Below, one piece after another: positions 52,622 through 61,475 of a stretch of 64,000 nucleotides of DNA. The stretch is from Streptomyces sp. A1277. GTDB lineage: Bacteria; Actinomycetota; Actinomycetes; Streptomycetales; Streptomycetaceae. The notes below the pieces were generated by a model. That model worked only from the letters and a program-made list of their open reading frames with translations, was not told the origin of the DNA and searched no databases. The position numbers and the translations under genes are program-made. The stretch covers positions 1 to 64,000 of the forward strand of contig NZ_SSBI01000041.1 in the NCBI RefSeq assembly GCF_004795015.1, written 5' to 3'. How positions within the stretch are numbered: position 1 is the stretch's first letter; the number at the start of each line of letters is the position of its first letter.

Positions 52622-52701
52622 ACCGATGACATGTATCAGCTTATGGTCTATACCAGCTAGGTGCTTTTCGTCGGGACCAGCCGGGCTGAAGGGAGGCCGT
52701 T

Positions 52702-53694
52702 GTGCCGCACCGGGTCGTCGTTCTCGCCCTCGATGGGCTGCTCCCCTTCGAACTGGGCATCCCCCAGCGGATATTCGGGCTCGCCCGCGCCGCCGAGCCG
52801 CAGGCCCGGGGCCGGAAACTGTACGACGTCGCGACCTGCTCGGTCCGGCCGCCCGGCCCCGTCCGCACCGACGCGGACTTCACGATCACCGTCGAGCACG
52901 GGCCCGAAGCCCTCGCCACGGCCGACACGGTCGTCGTCCCGGCCAGTTACGAGCTGGGCCCCGTCCACTCCGAGGGCCGGCTGACCGACGAGCTGGCCGC
53001 CGCGTTCGCGTACATCCGGCCCGGCACCCGGATGGTGTCCATCTGCACCGGCAGCTACGTCCTGGCCGCCGCCGGCTGCCTCGACGGGCGCCCCGCCACC
53101 ACGCACTGGGCCTCCGCCGACCACTTCCAGCAGCTCTTCCCCGCCGTCCGGGTCGACCCCGACGTCCTGTTCATCGACGACGGCGACGTCCTGACCTCCG
53201 CCGGGGTCGCCGCCGGGATCGACCTGTGCCTGCACATGGTGCGCCGCGACCACGGCACCGCCGTCGCCAACGACGTCGCCCGCCGCACCGTCGTACCGCC
53301 GCACCGCGACGGCGGCCAGGCGCAGTACATCCAGCGGCCCGTCCCCGACACCCAGTTCGCCACGACGACCACCGCCCGGGCCTGGGCGCTGGCCCGGCTG
53401 GAGCGGCCGATCCTGCTGCGGGACATGGCCCAGCAGGAGTCGATGAGCGTACGGACGTTCACCCGGAGGTTCCGCGAGGAGGTCGGCGTCAGCCCCGTGC
53501 AGTGGCTGACCCGGCAGCGGGTGGAGCTGGCGCGCCGGCTGCTGGAGTCCACCGACCTGTCGATCGACCAGGTGGCCCGCGACGCGGGCTTCGGCACGTC
53601 CACCTCGCTGCGGCAGCACCTCCAGGCGGCGCTGGGGGTCTCCCCCACGGTCTACCGCCGCACGTTCCGCTCGGCGGCCGGGAACCGGGCGTAG
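52702..53694 (+). CDS. GlxA-family AraC-type regulator with DJ-1/PfpI domain
   Basis: 330-residue regulator. The N-terminal class I glutamine amidotransferase-like domain (about 3-185) has RVVVLALDGLLPFELGIPQRIFGLA and the nucleophile-elbow-like MVSICTGSYVLAAAGCLDGRPATTHW. The AraC DNA-binding domain is about 225-320: WALARLERPILLRDMAQQESMSVRTFTRRFREEVGVSPVQWLTRQRVELARRLLESTDLSIDQVARDAGFGTSTSLRQHL. It is likely an activator or repressor of the divergent MFS gene. GTG at 52702 is the start. Confidence 0.92.
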   Translation: MPHRVVVLALDGLLPFELGIPQRIFGLARAAEPQARGRKLYDVATCSVRPPGPVRTDADFTITVEHGPEALATADTVVVPASYELGPVHSEGRLTDELAAAFAYIRPGTRMVSICTGSYVLAAAGCLDGRPATTHWASADHFQQLFPAVRVDPDVLFIDDGDVLTSAGVAAGIDLCLHMVRRDHGTAVANDVARRTVVPPHRDGGQAQYIQRPVPDTQFATTTTARAWALARLERPILLRDMAQQESMSVRTFTRRFREEVGVSPVQWLTRQRVELARRLLESTDLSIDQVARDAGFGTSTSLRQHLQAALGVSPTVYRRTFRSAAGNRA

Positions 53695-53717
53695 CCCGCC
53701 CCTTCGGAACACCGGTC

Positions 53718-54767
53718 TCAGAACACCAGCACGCCCCGGGCCACCCGCCCGTGGTGTGCGTCGTCCACGGCCGCGGCGAAGTCCTCCACCGGGTAGGTCG
53801 CGGTGACCAGTTCGTCGAGCAGCAGCCGGCCCTCCCGGTACAGGTCCGCGTACAGCGCGATGTCCCGCTGCGGGCGCGAGGAGCCGTAGCGGCAGCCGAG
53901 GATCGACTTGTCCAGGTACATCGAGGACACCAGGAACGACGCCTCGGCCGTCGCCGCCGGTACGCCCAGCAGGACGGCCTGCCCGTGCCGGTCGAGCAGG
54001 TCGATCGCGGTCCGGATCAGCTCCGTGCGGCCCACGCACTCGAAGGCGTGGTCCACGCCGTCCGGCAGGATGTCCCTGACCTCCTCGGCCGACGTCAGGA
54101 AGTGCGTCGCGCCGAACCGGCGGGCCACGGCCTCCTTCTCCGGGTTCGAGTCCACCGCGACGATCGTCAGCGCACCGGCGATCCGCGCGCCCTGGATCAC
54201 GTTGAGCCCGATCCCGCCCGTCCCGATCACGAGCACGCTCTCGCCCCGGTCGACCTTCGCCCTGTTCAGTACGGCTCCGACTCCCGTCAGCACCCCGCAG
54301 CCGATCAGGGCCGCGGAGGTGAGCGGCAGGTCCTCGGGGATCTTCACCGCCTGCACGGCCTTGACGATCGTCTTCTCCGCGAACGCGGAGTTCGACGCGA
54401 ACTGGTACAGCCGCTCGCCACCCCGCGTGAACGGCCGGCCCGGCCGCCCGATCGCCTTGCGGCACATCGTCGGCCTCCCCCGGTCGCACTGCGCGCAGGC
54501 GCCGCAGGCGGCGAGCGTGGACAGCGCGACGTGGTCGCCGGGGGCGACGTGCGTGACGCCGGGCCCGACGGCGTCCACGACGCCGGCGCCCTCGTGGCCG
54601 AGCACGACGGGCGGCGGGAAGGGGATCGTGCCGTCGATCACCGACAGGTCGCTGTGACAGATGCCTGCGGCGGCGATGGCGACCCGGACCTCGCCCGGGG
54701 CGGGGTCCCGTACCTCCAGATCGTGCACGACCTCGGCCCGCTTGCCGTCGAAGACGATGCCTCTCAT
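53718..54767 (-). CDS. Zinc-dependent alcohol dehydrogenase (MDR superfamily)
   Basis: 349-residue medium-chain dehydrogenase. The catalytic zinc ligands are in GICHSD and GHEGAG, the structural zinc site is CGACAQCDRGRPTMC, and the NAD-binding fold is VLVIGTGGIGLNVIQGARIAGA (about 173-195), with an acidic residue in VAVDSNPEK favouring NAD over NADP. It oxidises alcohols to aldehydes, probably within the lipid or steroid-like pathway. No palindromic operator lies upstream, only the 37-bp repeats. Confidence 0.93.
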   Translation of the reverse strand: MRGIVFDGKRAEVVHDLEVRDPAPGEVRVAIAAAGICHSDLSVIDGTIPFPPPVVLGHEGAGVVDAVGPGVTHVAPGDHVALSTLAACGACAQCDRGRPTMCRKAIGRPGRPFTRGGERLYQFASNSAFAEKTIVKAVQAVKIPEDLPLTSAALIGCGVLTGVGAVLNRAKVDRGESVLVIGTGGIGLNVIQGARIAGALTIVAVDSNPEKEAVARRFGATHFLTSAEEVRDILPDGVDHAFECVGRTELIRTAIDLLDRHGQAVLLGVPAATAEASFLVSSMYLDKSILGCRYGSSRPQRDIALYADLYREGRLLLDELVTATYPVEDFAAAVDDAHHGRVARGVLVF

Positions 54768-54796
54768 GTGCGGCTCCTTTGATTGGGGGTCAACTC

Positions 54797-54995
54797 AAGC
54801 CCCTGCGGCGATTGAGGAGCGGTGCGCCAAACCAAGCCCCTCCGGTGACTGAGGAGCGGGGCACCAAACCAAGCCCCTCCGGCGACTGAGGAGCGGGGCG
54901 CGAAACCAAGCCCCTCCGGCGATTGAGGAGCGGGGGTTCGGGGGCGGAGCCCCCGGGGCGCTGGCCCGGACCCCCTCCTCAATCGCCGGAGGGGC
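54797..54995. repeat. 37-bp tandem repeats leading into a 21-bp inverted repeat
   Basis: Units starting AAGCCCCT occur at 54797, 54834, 54871 and 54908, period 37. The last unit's core (54910-54930) pairs perfectly over 21 bp with 54975-54995; the loop holds a nested GGGGGC/GCCCCC hairpin. The structure ends the SDR transcript. The same element family recurs at 47908 and 63037. Confidence 0.88.
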
Positions 54996-55016
54996 TGAAA
55001 ATCGGCCCCCGCCGAT

Positions 55017-55937
55017 TCACGCATTGGGGCGGGATTTCGCGCGCGCCGCCTCCGCCATCTCCTCCAGCCGCGCCAGCATCGGCATCGGATCCACCCCCAC
55101 CGTCCCCGGCAGGAAGTCCGCGATGCGCTCAGGGGTCCAGGCCGCCGCCCCCTCCGTGTACGCCGCGCGCAGCTCCCTCGGCTGGGCCCAGACCGCGATC
55201 TTGGGGCCCGCGATCGTGTACACCTGCCCGGTGATCCCCTCCGCGCGGGCGCGCTCGCTCAGCAGGTAGACGACGAGGGCCGCCACGTCCTCCGGCTCGC
55301 CGATCTCCTTCAGCTCCATGGGGACGTTGGCGGACATCCGGGTACGCGCCACCGGCGCGACCGCGTTCGCGGTGACGCCGTACTTGTGGAGGCCGAGCGC
55401 CGCGCTGCGGACGAGCGAGATGATGCCGCCCTTGGCCGCGCTGTAGTTCGCCTGGGCGACGCTCCCCTGGTGGTTGCCGCTGGTGAAGCCGATCAGCGTG
55501 CCCGTGCCCTCCTGCTTGCGCATGACGGCCGACGCGGCCCGGAAGACGGTGAAGGTGCCCTTGAGGTGGGTGGCGACGACGGGGTCCCACTCGGCCTCGG
55601 ACATGTTGAACAGCATCCGTTCGCGCAGGATGCCGGCCACGCAGACGACGCCGTCGATCCGCCCGTACCGTTCGAGCGCGGTGTCCACGACCCGCTGCCC
55701 GCCGGCCATCGTGGAGATGTCGTCCGCGACGGCGACCGCCTCGCCGCCCGCCGCCTCGATCTCCTTGACGACGGACTCGGCTATCCCGCTCGCCGGTTCG
55801 CCGCCCTCGATGGAGACGCCGTAGTCGTTGACGACGACCTTCGCGCCCTCCGCCGCCGCCGCGAGCGCGACGGCCCGGCCGATGCCGCGCCCGGCACCGG
55901 TTACGGCGACGACCTTGCCTGCCAAGAAGTTCCCCAT
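55017..55937 (-). CDS. SDR-family 3-hydroxyacyl/hydroxysteroid dehydrogenase
   Basis: 306-residue short-chain dehydrogenase. The nucleotide site is TGAGRGIG (13-20), the NNAG-equivalent is VAGILRE near 100, and the catalytic Tyr165 and Lys169 are in YSAAK. The insert YGVSIEGGEPASGIAESVVKEIEAAGG is typical of the dehydrogenase domain of peroxisomal multifunctional enzyme 2, so 3-hydroxyacyl-CoA or a hydroxysteroid-like substrate is likely. The palindrome at 55960-55974 serves this gene and the divergent cyclase-family gene. Confidence 0.92.
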   Translation of the reverse strand: MGNFLAGKVVAVTGAGRGIGRAVALAAAAEGAKVVVNDYGVSIEGGEPASGIAESVVKEIEAAGGEAVAVADDISTMAGGQRVVDTALERYGRIDGVVCVAGILRERMLFNMSEAEWDPVVATHLKGTFTVFRAASAVMRKQEGTGTLIGFTSGNHQGSVAQANYSAAKGGIISLVRSAALGLHKYGVTANAVAPVARTRMSANVPMELKEIGEPEDVAALVVYLLSERARAEGITGQVYTIAGPKIAVWAQPRELRAAYTEGAAAWTPERIADFLPGTVGVDPMPMLARLEEMAEAARAKSRPNA

Positions 55938-55959
55938 GCCCGGCCCCTTCCCGCGGTTT

Positions 55960-55974
55960 CTGACGGACCGTTAG
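55960..55974. promoter_or_regulatory. Palindromic operator shared by divergent genes (site 7)
   Basis: CTGACGGACCGTTAG between the SDR (start 55937) and cyclase-family (start 56021) genes. It differs from the consensus only in the right arm. A degenerate second copy spans about 55978-55991. Confidence 0.7.
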
Positions 55975-56020
55975 ATTCTACGGGCCATCAGGTCCACCCG
56001 CACAAGCCCCAGGAGGCGCC

Positions 56021-56947
56021 ATGTCACTGCCGGCCGTGTTCCACGACCTCGCCCAGCGCGTCAACAACTGGGGGCGCTGGGGCGCGGACGACGAGATCGG
56101 GACGCTCAACCTGATCACCGACGAGGTGGTCCGGGAGGCCGCCGCCACCGTCCGCGCGGGGCTGCGCGTACCGCTCGCGCTGCCGCTCCAGCAGGACGGG
56201 GTGCAGAGCGGCCTCGTACCGGGGCGGATCAATCCGCTGCACACGATGGTCCAGATCAACCAGGAGCTCTTCGGCCCCGGCACCGTCGCCACCAGCGACG
56301 ACTCCGCCGTCCTGAGCCTCCAGACGGCCACGCACTGGGACGCGCTGACCCACGCCTCGCACTCGGGAAAGATCTACAACGGGCGCCCGGCCGGCACGAT
56401 CACCGCGCACGAGGGCGCCCGGTTCAGCGGGATCGGCACCATGCCGCCCGTCGTCTCGCGCGGCGTGCTCCTCGACGTGGCCCGGGCCCACGGCGTGGAC
56501 CGGCTGCCCGGCGGTCACGCGGTCACACCGGAGGACCTTGAGGCGGCGGAGGAGCTGGCCGGGGTGCGGGTGCGGGCAGGGGACGTCGTCCTCGTACGCA
56601 CCGGGCAGGTGCAGGTGTATCTGGCCGGGGACAAGAACGGGTACGGCTACCCGTCGCCCGGCCTGTCGATCCGTACACCGGAGTGGTTCCGCGCCCGCGA
56701 CGTCGCGGCGGTCGCCAACGACACGCTGACCTTCGAGATCTTCCCGCCGGAGATCGAGGACCTGTGGCTGGGCGTGCACGCGCTCGACCTGGTCGAGATG
56801 GGCATGCCGCAGGGCCAGAACTGGAACCTGGAGGCGCTGTCCACCGCCTGCGCCGAGGAGGGGCGCCACGGCTTCCTGCTCTCGGCCATGCCCGAGCCCT
56901 TCACCGGCGCCACCGGCACCCCGGTCGCCCCCGTGGCCGTGCTCTGA
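56021..56947 (+). CDS. Cyclase family protein (kynurenine formamidase-like hydrolase fold)
   Basis: 308-residue metal-dependent hydrolase-like protein. It has the start NNWGRWGADDEIGTLNLITDEVVREAAATVRAGLRVPLALPL, the metal-site region TATHWDALTHASHSGKIYNG (HxDAxxH type, about 108-125) and FEIFPPEIEDLWLGVHALDLVEMGMPQGQNWNLEAL near the end. Members hydrolyse amides or lactone-like bonds; the substrate here is unknown. Its operator is the shared palindrome. ATG at 56021 follows AGGAGG. Confidence 0.9.
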   Translation: MSLPAVFHDLAQRVNNWGRWGADDEIGTLNLITDEVVREAAATVRAGLRVPLALPLQQDGVQSGLVPGRINPLHTMVQINQELFGPGTVATSDDSAVLSLQTATHWDALTHASHSGKIYNGRPAGTITAHEGARFSGIGTMPPVVSRGVLLDVARAHGVDRLPGGHAVTPEDLEAAEELAGVRVRAGDVVLVRTGQVQVYLAGDKNGYGYPSPGLSIRTPEWFRARDVAAVANDTLTFEIFPPEIEDLWLGVHALDLVEMGMPQGQNWNLEALSTACAEEGRHGFLLSAMPEPFTGATGTPVAPVAVL

Positions 56948-56969
56948 CCCGGGGGCACCGCACCGGAGG

Positions 56970-57521
56970 CTAGGGCGTCACCGCGCGCGACGGGTCGTAG
57001 CCCACCGCCGCCGCCTCGCGCCCGCACGCCTCGCAGCCCGCGCCGTCGCACTCGCCGGACGCCTGCGCGCCCACGCCGTGGGCACCGGGCTGCATCTGGA
57101 CCTGGATGAGCGGGATGCCCCGGTCGACCTCGCACCAGATCCGCTTGCCCGCGCCCTCGGGCTGCCAGCCCCAGCGGTCGGCCAGGCCGTCGACCAGCTC
57201 CAGGCCCCGGCCACCGGTGTCCTCACCGCGAGCGTGCCGCTGCTGCGGCGGGCGGCAGCTGGCGTCGGCCACCTCGACCCGTACGGTCCCGGCGTTCCCC
57301 GGGGCGCCCGTCGAGCCGAACAGCATGCGCAGCACGGCCGGACAGCCGGTGTGCACCACCGCGTTCGTCACGAGTTCCGAGATCAGCAGGATGAGCGTCT
57401 CGGCCAGCGGCTCGTCGTCTCTCACGCCGGACCCGGCGAGCCGTGAGCGCGCCCATCTGCGGGCCCGTCCGACCTCCGCGGGGTCGGGCCCGACCTCCAA
57501 CTGAACCTGAAGCACCTGCAC
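56970..57521 (-). CDS. GHKL ATPase, RsbW-like anti-sigma/regulatory protein
   Basis: 183-residue protein with a histidine-kinase-like ATPase domain: ILLISELVTNAVVHTGCPAVLRMLF (N box) and GGRGLELVDGLADRWGW (G box). After about residue 140 comes a cysteine-rich tail with CDGAGCEACGRE, possibly metal-binding. Such proteins are abundant in Streptomyces and phosphorylate anti-anti-sigma STAS proteins. GTG at 57521 is fixed by an in-frame stop two codons upstream. TCACGGAACGTGA upstream (57572-57584) is a possible operator. Confidence 0.87.
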   Translation of the reverse strand: MQVLQVQLEVGPDPAEVGRARRWARSRLAGSGVRDDEPLAETLILLISELVTNAVVHTGCPAVLRMLFGSTGAPGNAGTVRVEVADASCRPPQQRHARGEDTGGRGLELVDGLADRWGWQPEGAGKRIWCEVDRGIPLIQVQMQPGAHGVGAQASGECDGAGCEACGREAAAVGYDPSRAVTP

Positions 57522-57937
57522 CGCTCACACCATCCGAACCGGCGGACACATCGCCTCGCGCCTCCTCAGGGTCACGGAACGTGATTCCCTTACAAGACAG
57601 CATGGTTGACGTACAGTCACCGCAACAAGCGCTTCGGGCATATTCCAGCGCGAAGGAGTACGCGTAGTGCATACTGTGCGACGCACGTTGCGGAGAGTCG
57701 AACAGTGACGCCGCACGCGCCGGGAAAATCTCTTCCCGGCAGGCCCGGCCCCGCTGTGTGGACCGCGAGCGGCACACCTCGCGCGGACCCGGGGCGCCGC
57801 ACAGGCCGCACCCGGACCGCCAGGTTCCAGAACCACTCGCATCCAACGGAGCGTACCCGAGCCCGGCGCCGACTCCACCCCGTGACGAATCACGCAAAGG
57901 ACACAAGCCGGTATCGGCGGGCGCCGATCGCGCTGTG
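57522..57937. promoter_or_regulatory. Intergenic region upstream of the GHKL gene
   Basis: 416 bp between the GHKL gene start and the acyl-CoA dehydrogenase stop, both minus strand. It contains the inverted repeat TCACGGAACGTGA (57572-57584) and an AT-richer stretch near 57590-57690 suited to a promoter. No gene is convincing. Confidence 0.5.
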
Positions 57938-58975
57938 TCACTCCGCAGCGTGAAGCCAAGGGGTGGGACGCGTCACGTGCGTGCGCCGGGCACCCACCGG
58001 CTCCGCCCGGCCGAGCCCGGCGGCCAGCTCCTCCTCCGCGTCCGCCGCCGCCAGCCACTGCCCCGCCCGCAGCCAGGCCCGCTTGAGGCGGAGGTGAACG
58101 TCTGCCTCCCAGGTGAAGCCCATGCCACCCCACACCTGGAGGCAGTCGCGGGCATTGCGGACGGCCGCCTCGTCGGCGAGGAGCTTGGCCCCGGCGATCT
58201 CCGCCGGGTCGCCCGTCACGGCCGCCGCGTAGACCGCCGCGCGGGCCGTGCCGACGCGCACCAGCATCTCGGCGCACAGGTGTTTGACCGCCTGGAACGA
58301 GCCGATCGGCGCGCCGAACTGCTCGCGGTCACGGGCGTGTTGGACCGCGTCCTCCAGGCTGCGGGCGGCGCTGCCGAGCTGTTCGGCGGCGGTCAGCAGG
58401 GCCCCTTCGCGGCGCAGCCGCGCCCCGCCGCCGGACACCGGCTCGCCCTCGTCCGCGTGCGCGGTCAGGTCCGCCGGCCGCCACAGCGGCGTGCCCGGGT
58501 CGAGCGAGCGCACCGGCCGCGCACCGTCCCGGACCCGCCGCAGCGCCCCGCCGGTCAGGAGGCGCGGCCGGCCCCCGGTCAGGACGAGCAGCGCGTCGGC
58601 GTCCGCGAGGTGCGCCACCGGCTGCCCCGCCTCCGCCAGCGCGACCACCGCCTCGCCGTGCGCGGCGCCCTCCACGGCGGCGGCGGCCAGCTCGGTGGCG
58701 GCCAGGGGCCCGGGCAGCAGGGCCCGCCCCAGCTCCTCGAACAACAGTACGGATTCCGGCAGGCCGAGGCCCACCCCGCCCGCCGCCTCGGGCAGCCGCA
58801 GCGCGAAGAACCCGGCCGCGCCCAGCTCCGCCCACAGCGCGCGGTCCACACCCCCGCCGCCGTCGTGCGCCGCCCGCATCCGGTCCCGGCCGAAACGGCC
58901 CGCGAGCAGCTCCGCGATGCCCGCCCGCAGGGCCCGCTGGTCGTCCGAGAGCTGGAAGTCCACGGGTTCGCTCAC
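57938..58975 (-). CDS. Acyl-CoA dehydrogenase (second subunit of FadE pair)
   Basis: 345-residue acyl-CoA dehydrogenase. It has FQLSDDQRALRAGIAELLAGRF, LRLPEAAGGVGLGLPESVLLFEELGRALLPGP, DREQFGAPIGSFQAVKHLCAEMLV and the canonical C-terminal motif CLQVWGGMGFTWEADVHLRLKRAWL (about residue 285). Short length and a poor catalytic-base region suggest the smaller subunit of a heterotetramer like FadE26-FadE27. GTG at 58975 overlaps the first dehydrogenase as GTGA, so equal amounts are made. It oxidises long or branched acyl-CoA. Confidence 0.9.
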   Translation of the reverse strand: MSEPVDFQLSDDQRALRAGIAELLAGRFGRDRMRAAHDGGGGVDRALWAELGAAGFFALRLPEAAGGVGLGLPESVLLFEELGRALLPGPLAATELAAAAVEGAAHGEAVVALAEAGQPVAHLADADALLVLTGGRPRLLTGGALRRVRDGARPVRSLDPGTPLWRPADLTAHADEGEPVSGGGARLRREGALLTAAEQLGSAARSLEDAVQHARDREQFGAPIGSFQAVKHLCAEMLVRVGTARAAVYAAAVTGDPAEIAGAKLLADEAAVRNARDCLQVWGGMGFTWEADVHLRLKRAWLRAGQWLAAADAEEELAAGLGRAEPVGARRTHVTRPTPWLHAAE

Positions 58976-60129
58976 CGCCCCTTCGGCAGGCCGAGGATGC
59001 GCTCGGCGACGATGTTGCGCTGGATCTGCGAGGTGCCGGCCGCGATGGTGTACGAGAGCGAGGAGAGCCGGTCGCGCACCCACTCCCGGTCCAGATCGAG
59101 GGCGTCGCCCGCGCCCAGCACCTCGGCCGCCGCCTCGTACAGCTCCTGGCGGGCGTGCGAGTAGCGCAGCTTGAAGACCGAGCCGCCGGCCCCCGGGACG
59201 CCGCCGGAGCGCTGGGCCTCGCTGACGTTCCACTGGGTCAGCCGCCACAGCGCCTGGAACTCCGCGCCGAGCCGGCCCAGCCTGCGGCGCAGCACCGGAT
59301 CGTCCCAGCGCCCGGTGCGCCGGGCCTCGGCGGCCAGCGCGTCCAGGGTGCGGCGGCAGGCGACGACCTCGCCGACGAAGGCCGTGCCGCGCTCGAAGGA
59401 GAGCGTGACCATGGTGACCCGCCAGCCGTCGTTCTCGGCGCCCACCCGGTGCGAGACGGGCACCCGCACCTCGTCGAGGAACACCTCCGCGAACTCCGTC
59501 GACCCGGCCAGCGTGCGCAGCGGCCGGACCGTGACGCCCGGGCTGTCCATCCGCAGCGCCAGCCAGCTGATCCCCCGGTGCTTGGGCGCCGCCGGGTCCG
59601 TCCGTACGAGCAGTTCGCACCAGTCGGCGACCTCCGCGTGCGAGGTCCAGATCTTCTGCCCGCCGACCACGTAGTCGTCACCGTCGCGCACCGCCCGCGT
59701 CCGCAGGGCGGCCAGGTCCGATCCGGCCTCCGGCTCGCTGAAGCCCTGGCACCACATCTCGTCGCCGCGCAGCACCGGCGGCAGCCAGCGGGCGCGCTGC
59801 TCCGGGGTGCCCTCGGCGGCGATGGTGGGCCCGGCGTGCAGCAGCCCGACGAAGTTCGCCCCCACGTAGGGCGCCCCGGCCCGTTCCGTCTCCTCCAGGA
59901 AGATCAGGTGCTGGGTGGGGGTGGCGCCCCGGCCGCCCGCGTCGGCGGGCCAGTGCAGCCCCGCGTACCCGGCGTCGTACAGCAGCCGCTGCCAGCCGGC
60001 GTCGTACGCCCGGCGGCCCGGCCAGTCCGCCGGGTCCGGCTTCGGGGGCAGGCCGGGCAGCACGGCGGCCAGCCACTCCCGCAGCCGCGCCCGGAACTCC
60101 TGCTCCTCCTGCGTGTACGCGAGGTCCAT
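58972..60129 (-). CDS. Acyl-CoA dehydrogenase (first subunit of FadE pair)
   Basis: 385-residue dehydrogenase with a complete acyl-CoA dehydrogenase layout: MDLAYTQEEQEFRARLREWL, LHWPADAGGRGATPTQHLIFLEE, the substrate/FAD loop WCQGFSEPEAGSDLAALRTRAVRDGDDYVVGGQKIWTSHAEVADW and VFLDEVRVPVSHRVG. The end YTIAAGTSQIQRNIVAERILGLPKGR has the TSQIQRNI motif common to the group. It starts seven bases after the amidohydrolase gene, so operator site 8 controls all three genes. Confidence 0.94.
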   Translation of the reverse strand: MDLAYTQEEQEFRARLREWLAAVLPGLPPKPDPADWPGRRAYDAGWQRLLYDAGYAGLHWPADAGGRGATPTQHLIFLEETERAGAPYVGANFVGLLHAGPTIAAEGTPEQRARWLPPVLRGDEMWCQGFSEPEAGSDLAALRTRAVRDGDDYVVGGQKIWTSHAEVADWCELLVRTDPAAPKHRGISWLALRMDSPGVTVRPLRTLAGSTEFAEVFLDEVRVPVSHRVGAENDGWRVTMVTLSFERGTAFVGEVVACRRTLDALAAEARRTGRWDDPVLRRRLGRLGAEFQALWRLTQWNVSEAQRSGGVPGAGGSVFKLRYSHARQELYEAAAEVLGAGDALDLDREWVRDRLSSLSYTIAAGTSQIQRNIVAERILGLPKGR

Positions 60130-60136
60130 CGCGGGC

Positions 60137-61330
60137 CTACTTGTCGAGGTCCAGGCCGAGCATCCGGATCGCGTTTCCGCGCATCAGTTTGTAGACGGTC
60201 TCCTCGTCCAGCCCCTTGACGTGGTCGAGGGCGACCTCCTTGGTGTGCGGGAAGGTCGAGTCGACGTGCGGGTAGTCCGTCTCGAAGGTGGCGTTGTCCC
60301 GGCCCACGACGTCGAGCGAGGCGACGCCGTGCTTGTCGCGGAAGAAGCAGCAGAAGATCTGCCGGTAGTAGTACGTGGACGGCGGCTCGGGGATCAGATC
60401 GCGCACCCCGCCCCACGCCCGGTGCTCCTCCCACACGTCGTCCGCGCGCTCCAGGGCGTACGGGATCCAGCCCATCTGGCCCTCGCTGTACGCCAGTTTC
60501 AGCGTCGGGAACCTGACCAGCACACCGCTGAAGAGGAAGTCCATCATCGAGGCCATCGCGTTGTTGAACGAGAGCGACGCCTGTACGGCGGGCGGGGCGT
60601 CGGGGGACGCGGCGGGCATCTGCGAACTGGACCCGATGTGCATGTTCACGACCGTGCCGGTCTCCTCGCAGACGGCGAAGAACGGGTCCCAGTAACCGCT
60701 GTGGATCGACGGCAGCCCGAGGTGGGTCGGGATCTCCGAGAACGTCACCGCCCGCACCCCGCGCGCCGCGTTCCGCTTGATCTCCGCGACCGCGAGGCCG
60801 ATGTCCCAGAGCGGGATGATGCACAGCGGGATGAGCCGGCCGCCGCTGTCCCCGCACCACTCCTCGACCATCCAGTCGTTGTACGCGCGCACGCAGGCGA
60901 GCGCGACCTCCTTGTCGTGCGCCTCGGCGAAGGTCTGCCCGCAGAAGCGCGGGAAGGTCGGGAAGCAGAGGCTCGCCTCGACGTGGTTGAGGTCCATGTC
61001 CCTCAGCCGCTCCACCGGGTCCCAGCAGCCGCGCCGCATCTGCGCCCGGGTGATCCCCTCCAGCGTCATGTCGTCCCGGTCGAAGCCCACGGCCGCGATG
61101 TTCCGCTTGTACGGGAACTTGAGGTCCTCGTAGATCCACCAGTCGGCCGGCGGGCCGTCCGGGTCCATCGTGATGACGTACTTGCCGCCGACGTACGCGA
61201 GCTCCCCGATCCCCGCCGTCAGCGGCTGCGGACCCCGGTCGCGGTACCTGGCGGGCAGCCACGTCGAGAACAGGTGCGGCGGCTCGATCACATGGTCGTC
61301 GACGCTGACGATCCGAGGCAGTTCCGTCAT
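60137..61330 (-). CDS. Amidohydrolase family protein (amidohydrolase 2)
   Basis: 397-residue TIM-barrel metal hydrolase or decarboxylase. Metal-site segments are SVDDHVIEPPHLF (about 8-20), NMHIGSSS (about 222-229) and the C-terminal TDYPHVDSTFPHT. Members of this subgroup occur in steroid and aromatic degradation clusters and may hydrolyse or decarboxylate ring products; the actual reaction is unknown. It is the first gene of an operon with the two dehydrogenases and has operator site 8 30-44 bp upstream. Confidence 0.92.
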   Translation of the reverse strand: MTELPRIVSVDDHVIEPPHLFSTWLPARYRDRGPQPLTAGIGELAYVGGKYVITMDPDGPPADWWIYEDLKFPYKRNIAAVGFDRDDMTLEGITRAQMRRGCWDPVERLRDMDLNHVEASLCFPTFPRFCGQTFAEAHDKEVALACVRAYNDWMVEEWCGDSGGRLIPLCIIPLWDIGLAVAEIKRNAARGVRAVTFSEIPTHLGLPSIHSGYWDPFFAVCEETGTVVNMHIGSSSQMPAASPDAPPAVQASLSFNNAMASMMDFLFSGVLVRFPTLKLAYSEGQMGWIPYALERADDVWEEHRAWGGVRDLIPEPPSTYYYRQIFCCFFRDKHGVASLDVVGRDNATFETDYPHVDSTFPHTKEVALDHVKGLDEETVYKLMRGNAIRMLGLDLDK

Positions 61331-61359
61331 GGTGTCCCCTTCGACGCGGCACGCGTTTT

Positions 61360-61374
61360 CTGATGACCCGTCAG
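61360..61374. promoter_or_regulatory. Palindromic operator (site 8)
   Basis: CTGATGACCCGTCAG, before the amidohydrolase-FadE-FadE operon. The C-to-T change in the left arm is the same as at site 2. Confidence 0.73.
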
Positions 61375-61444
61375 ATTGCTGCCGTCAGGCTAGCGCCGCA
61401 CCCCTGGACCGACAAGGCGCGGAGCCCTACGCTCTCGACAGAAT

Positions 61445-61459
61445 CTGACAGGCCGTCAG
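61445..61459. promoter_or_regulatory. Palindromic operator (site 9)
   Basis: CTGACAGGCCGTCAG, 16 bp before the GTG of the acyl-CoA ligase. Sites 8 and 9 form a divergent control region 85 bp apart. Confidence 0.75.
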
Positions 61460-61475
61460 CTGTGAGGGGTTCGCC

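Noticed and set aside
52624..52638. Possible tenth operator near the MFS/GlxA promoters
   Set aside because: The sequence around TGACATGTATCAG has a different spacing and lacks the CGTCAG arm.
57602..57667. Short plus-strand ORF of 21 codons in the gap upstream of the GHKL gene
   Set aside because: No ribosome binding site, no recognised family and a position in a promoter-like stretch.
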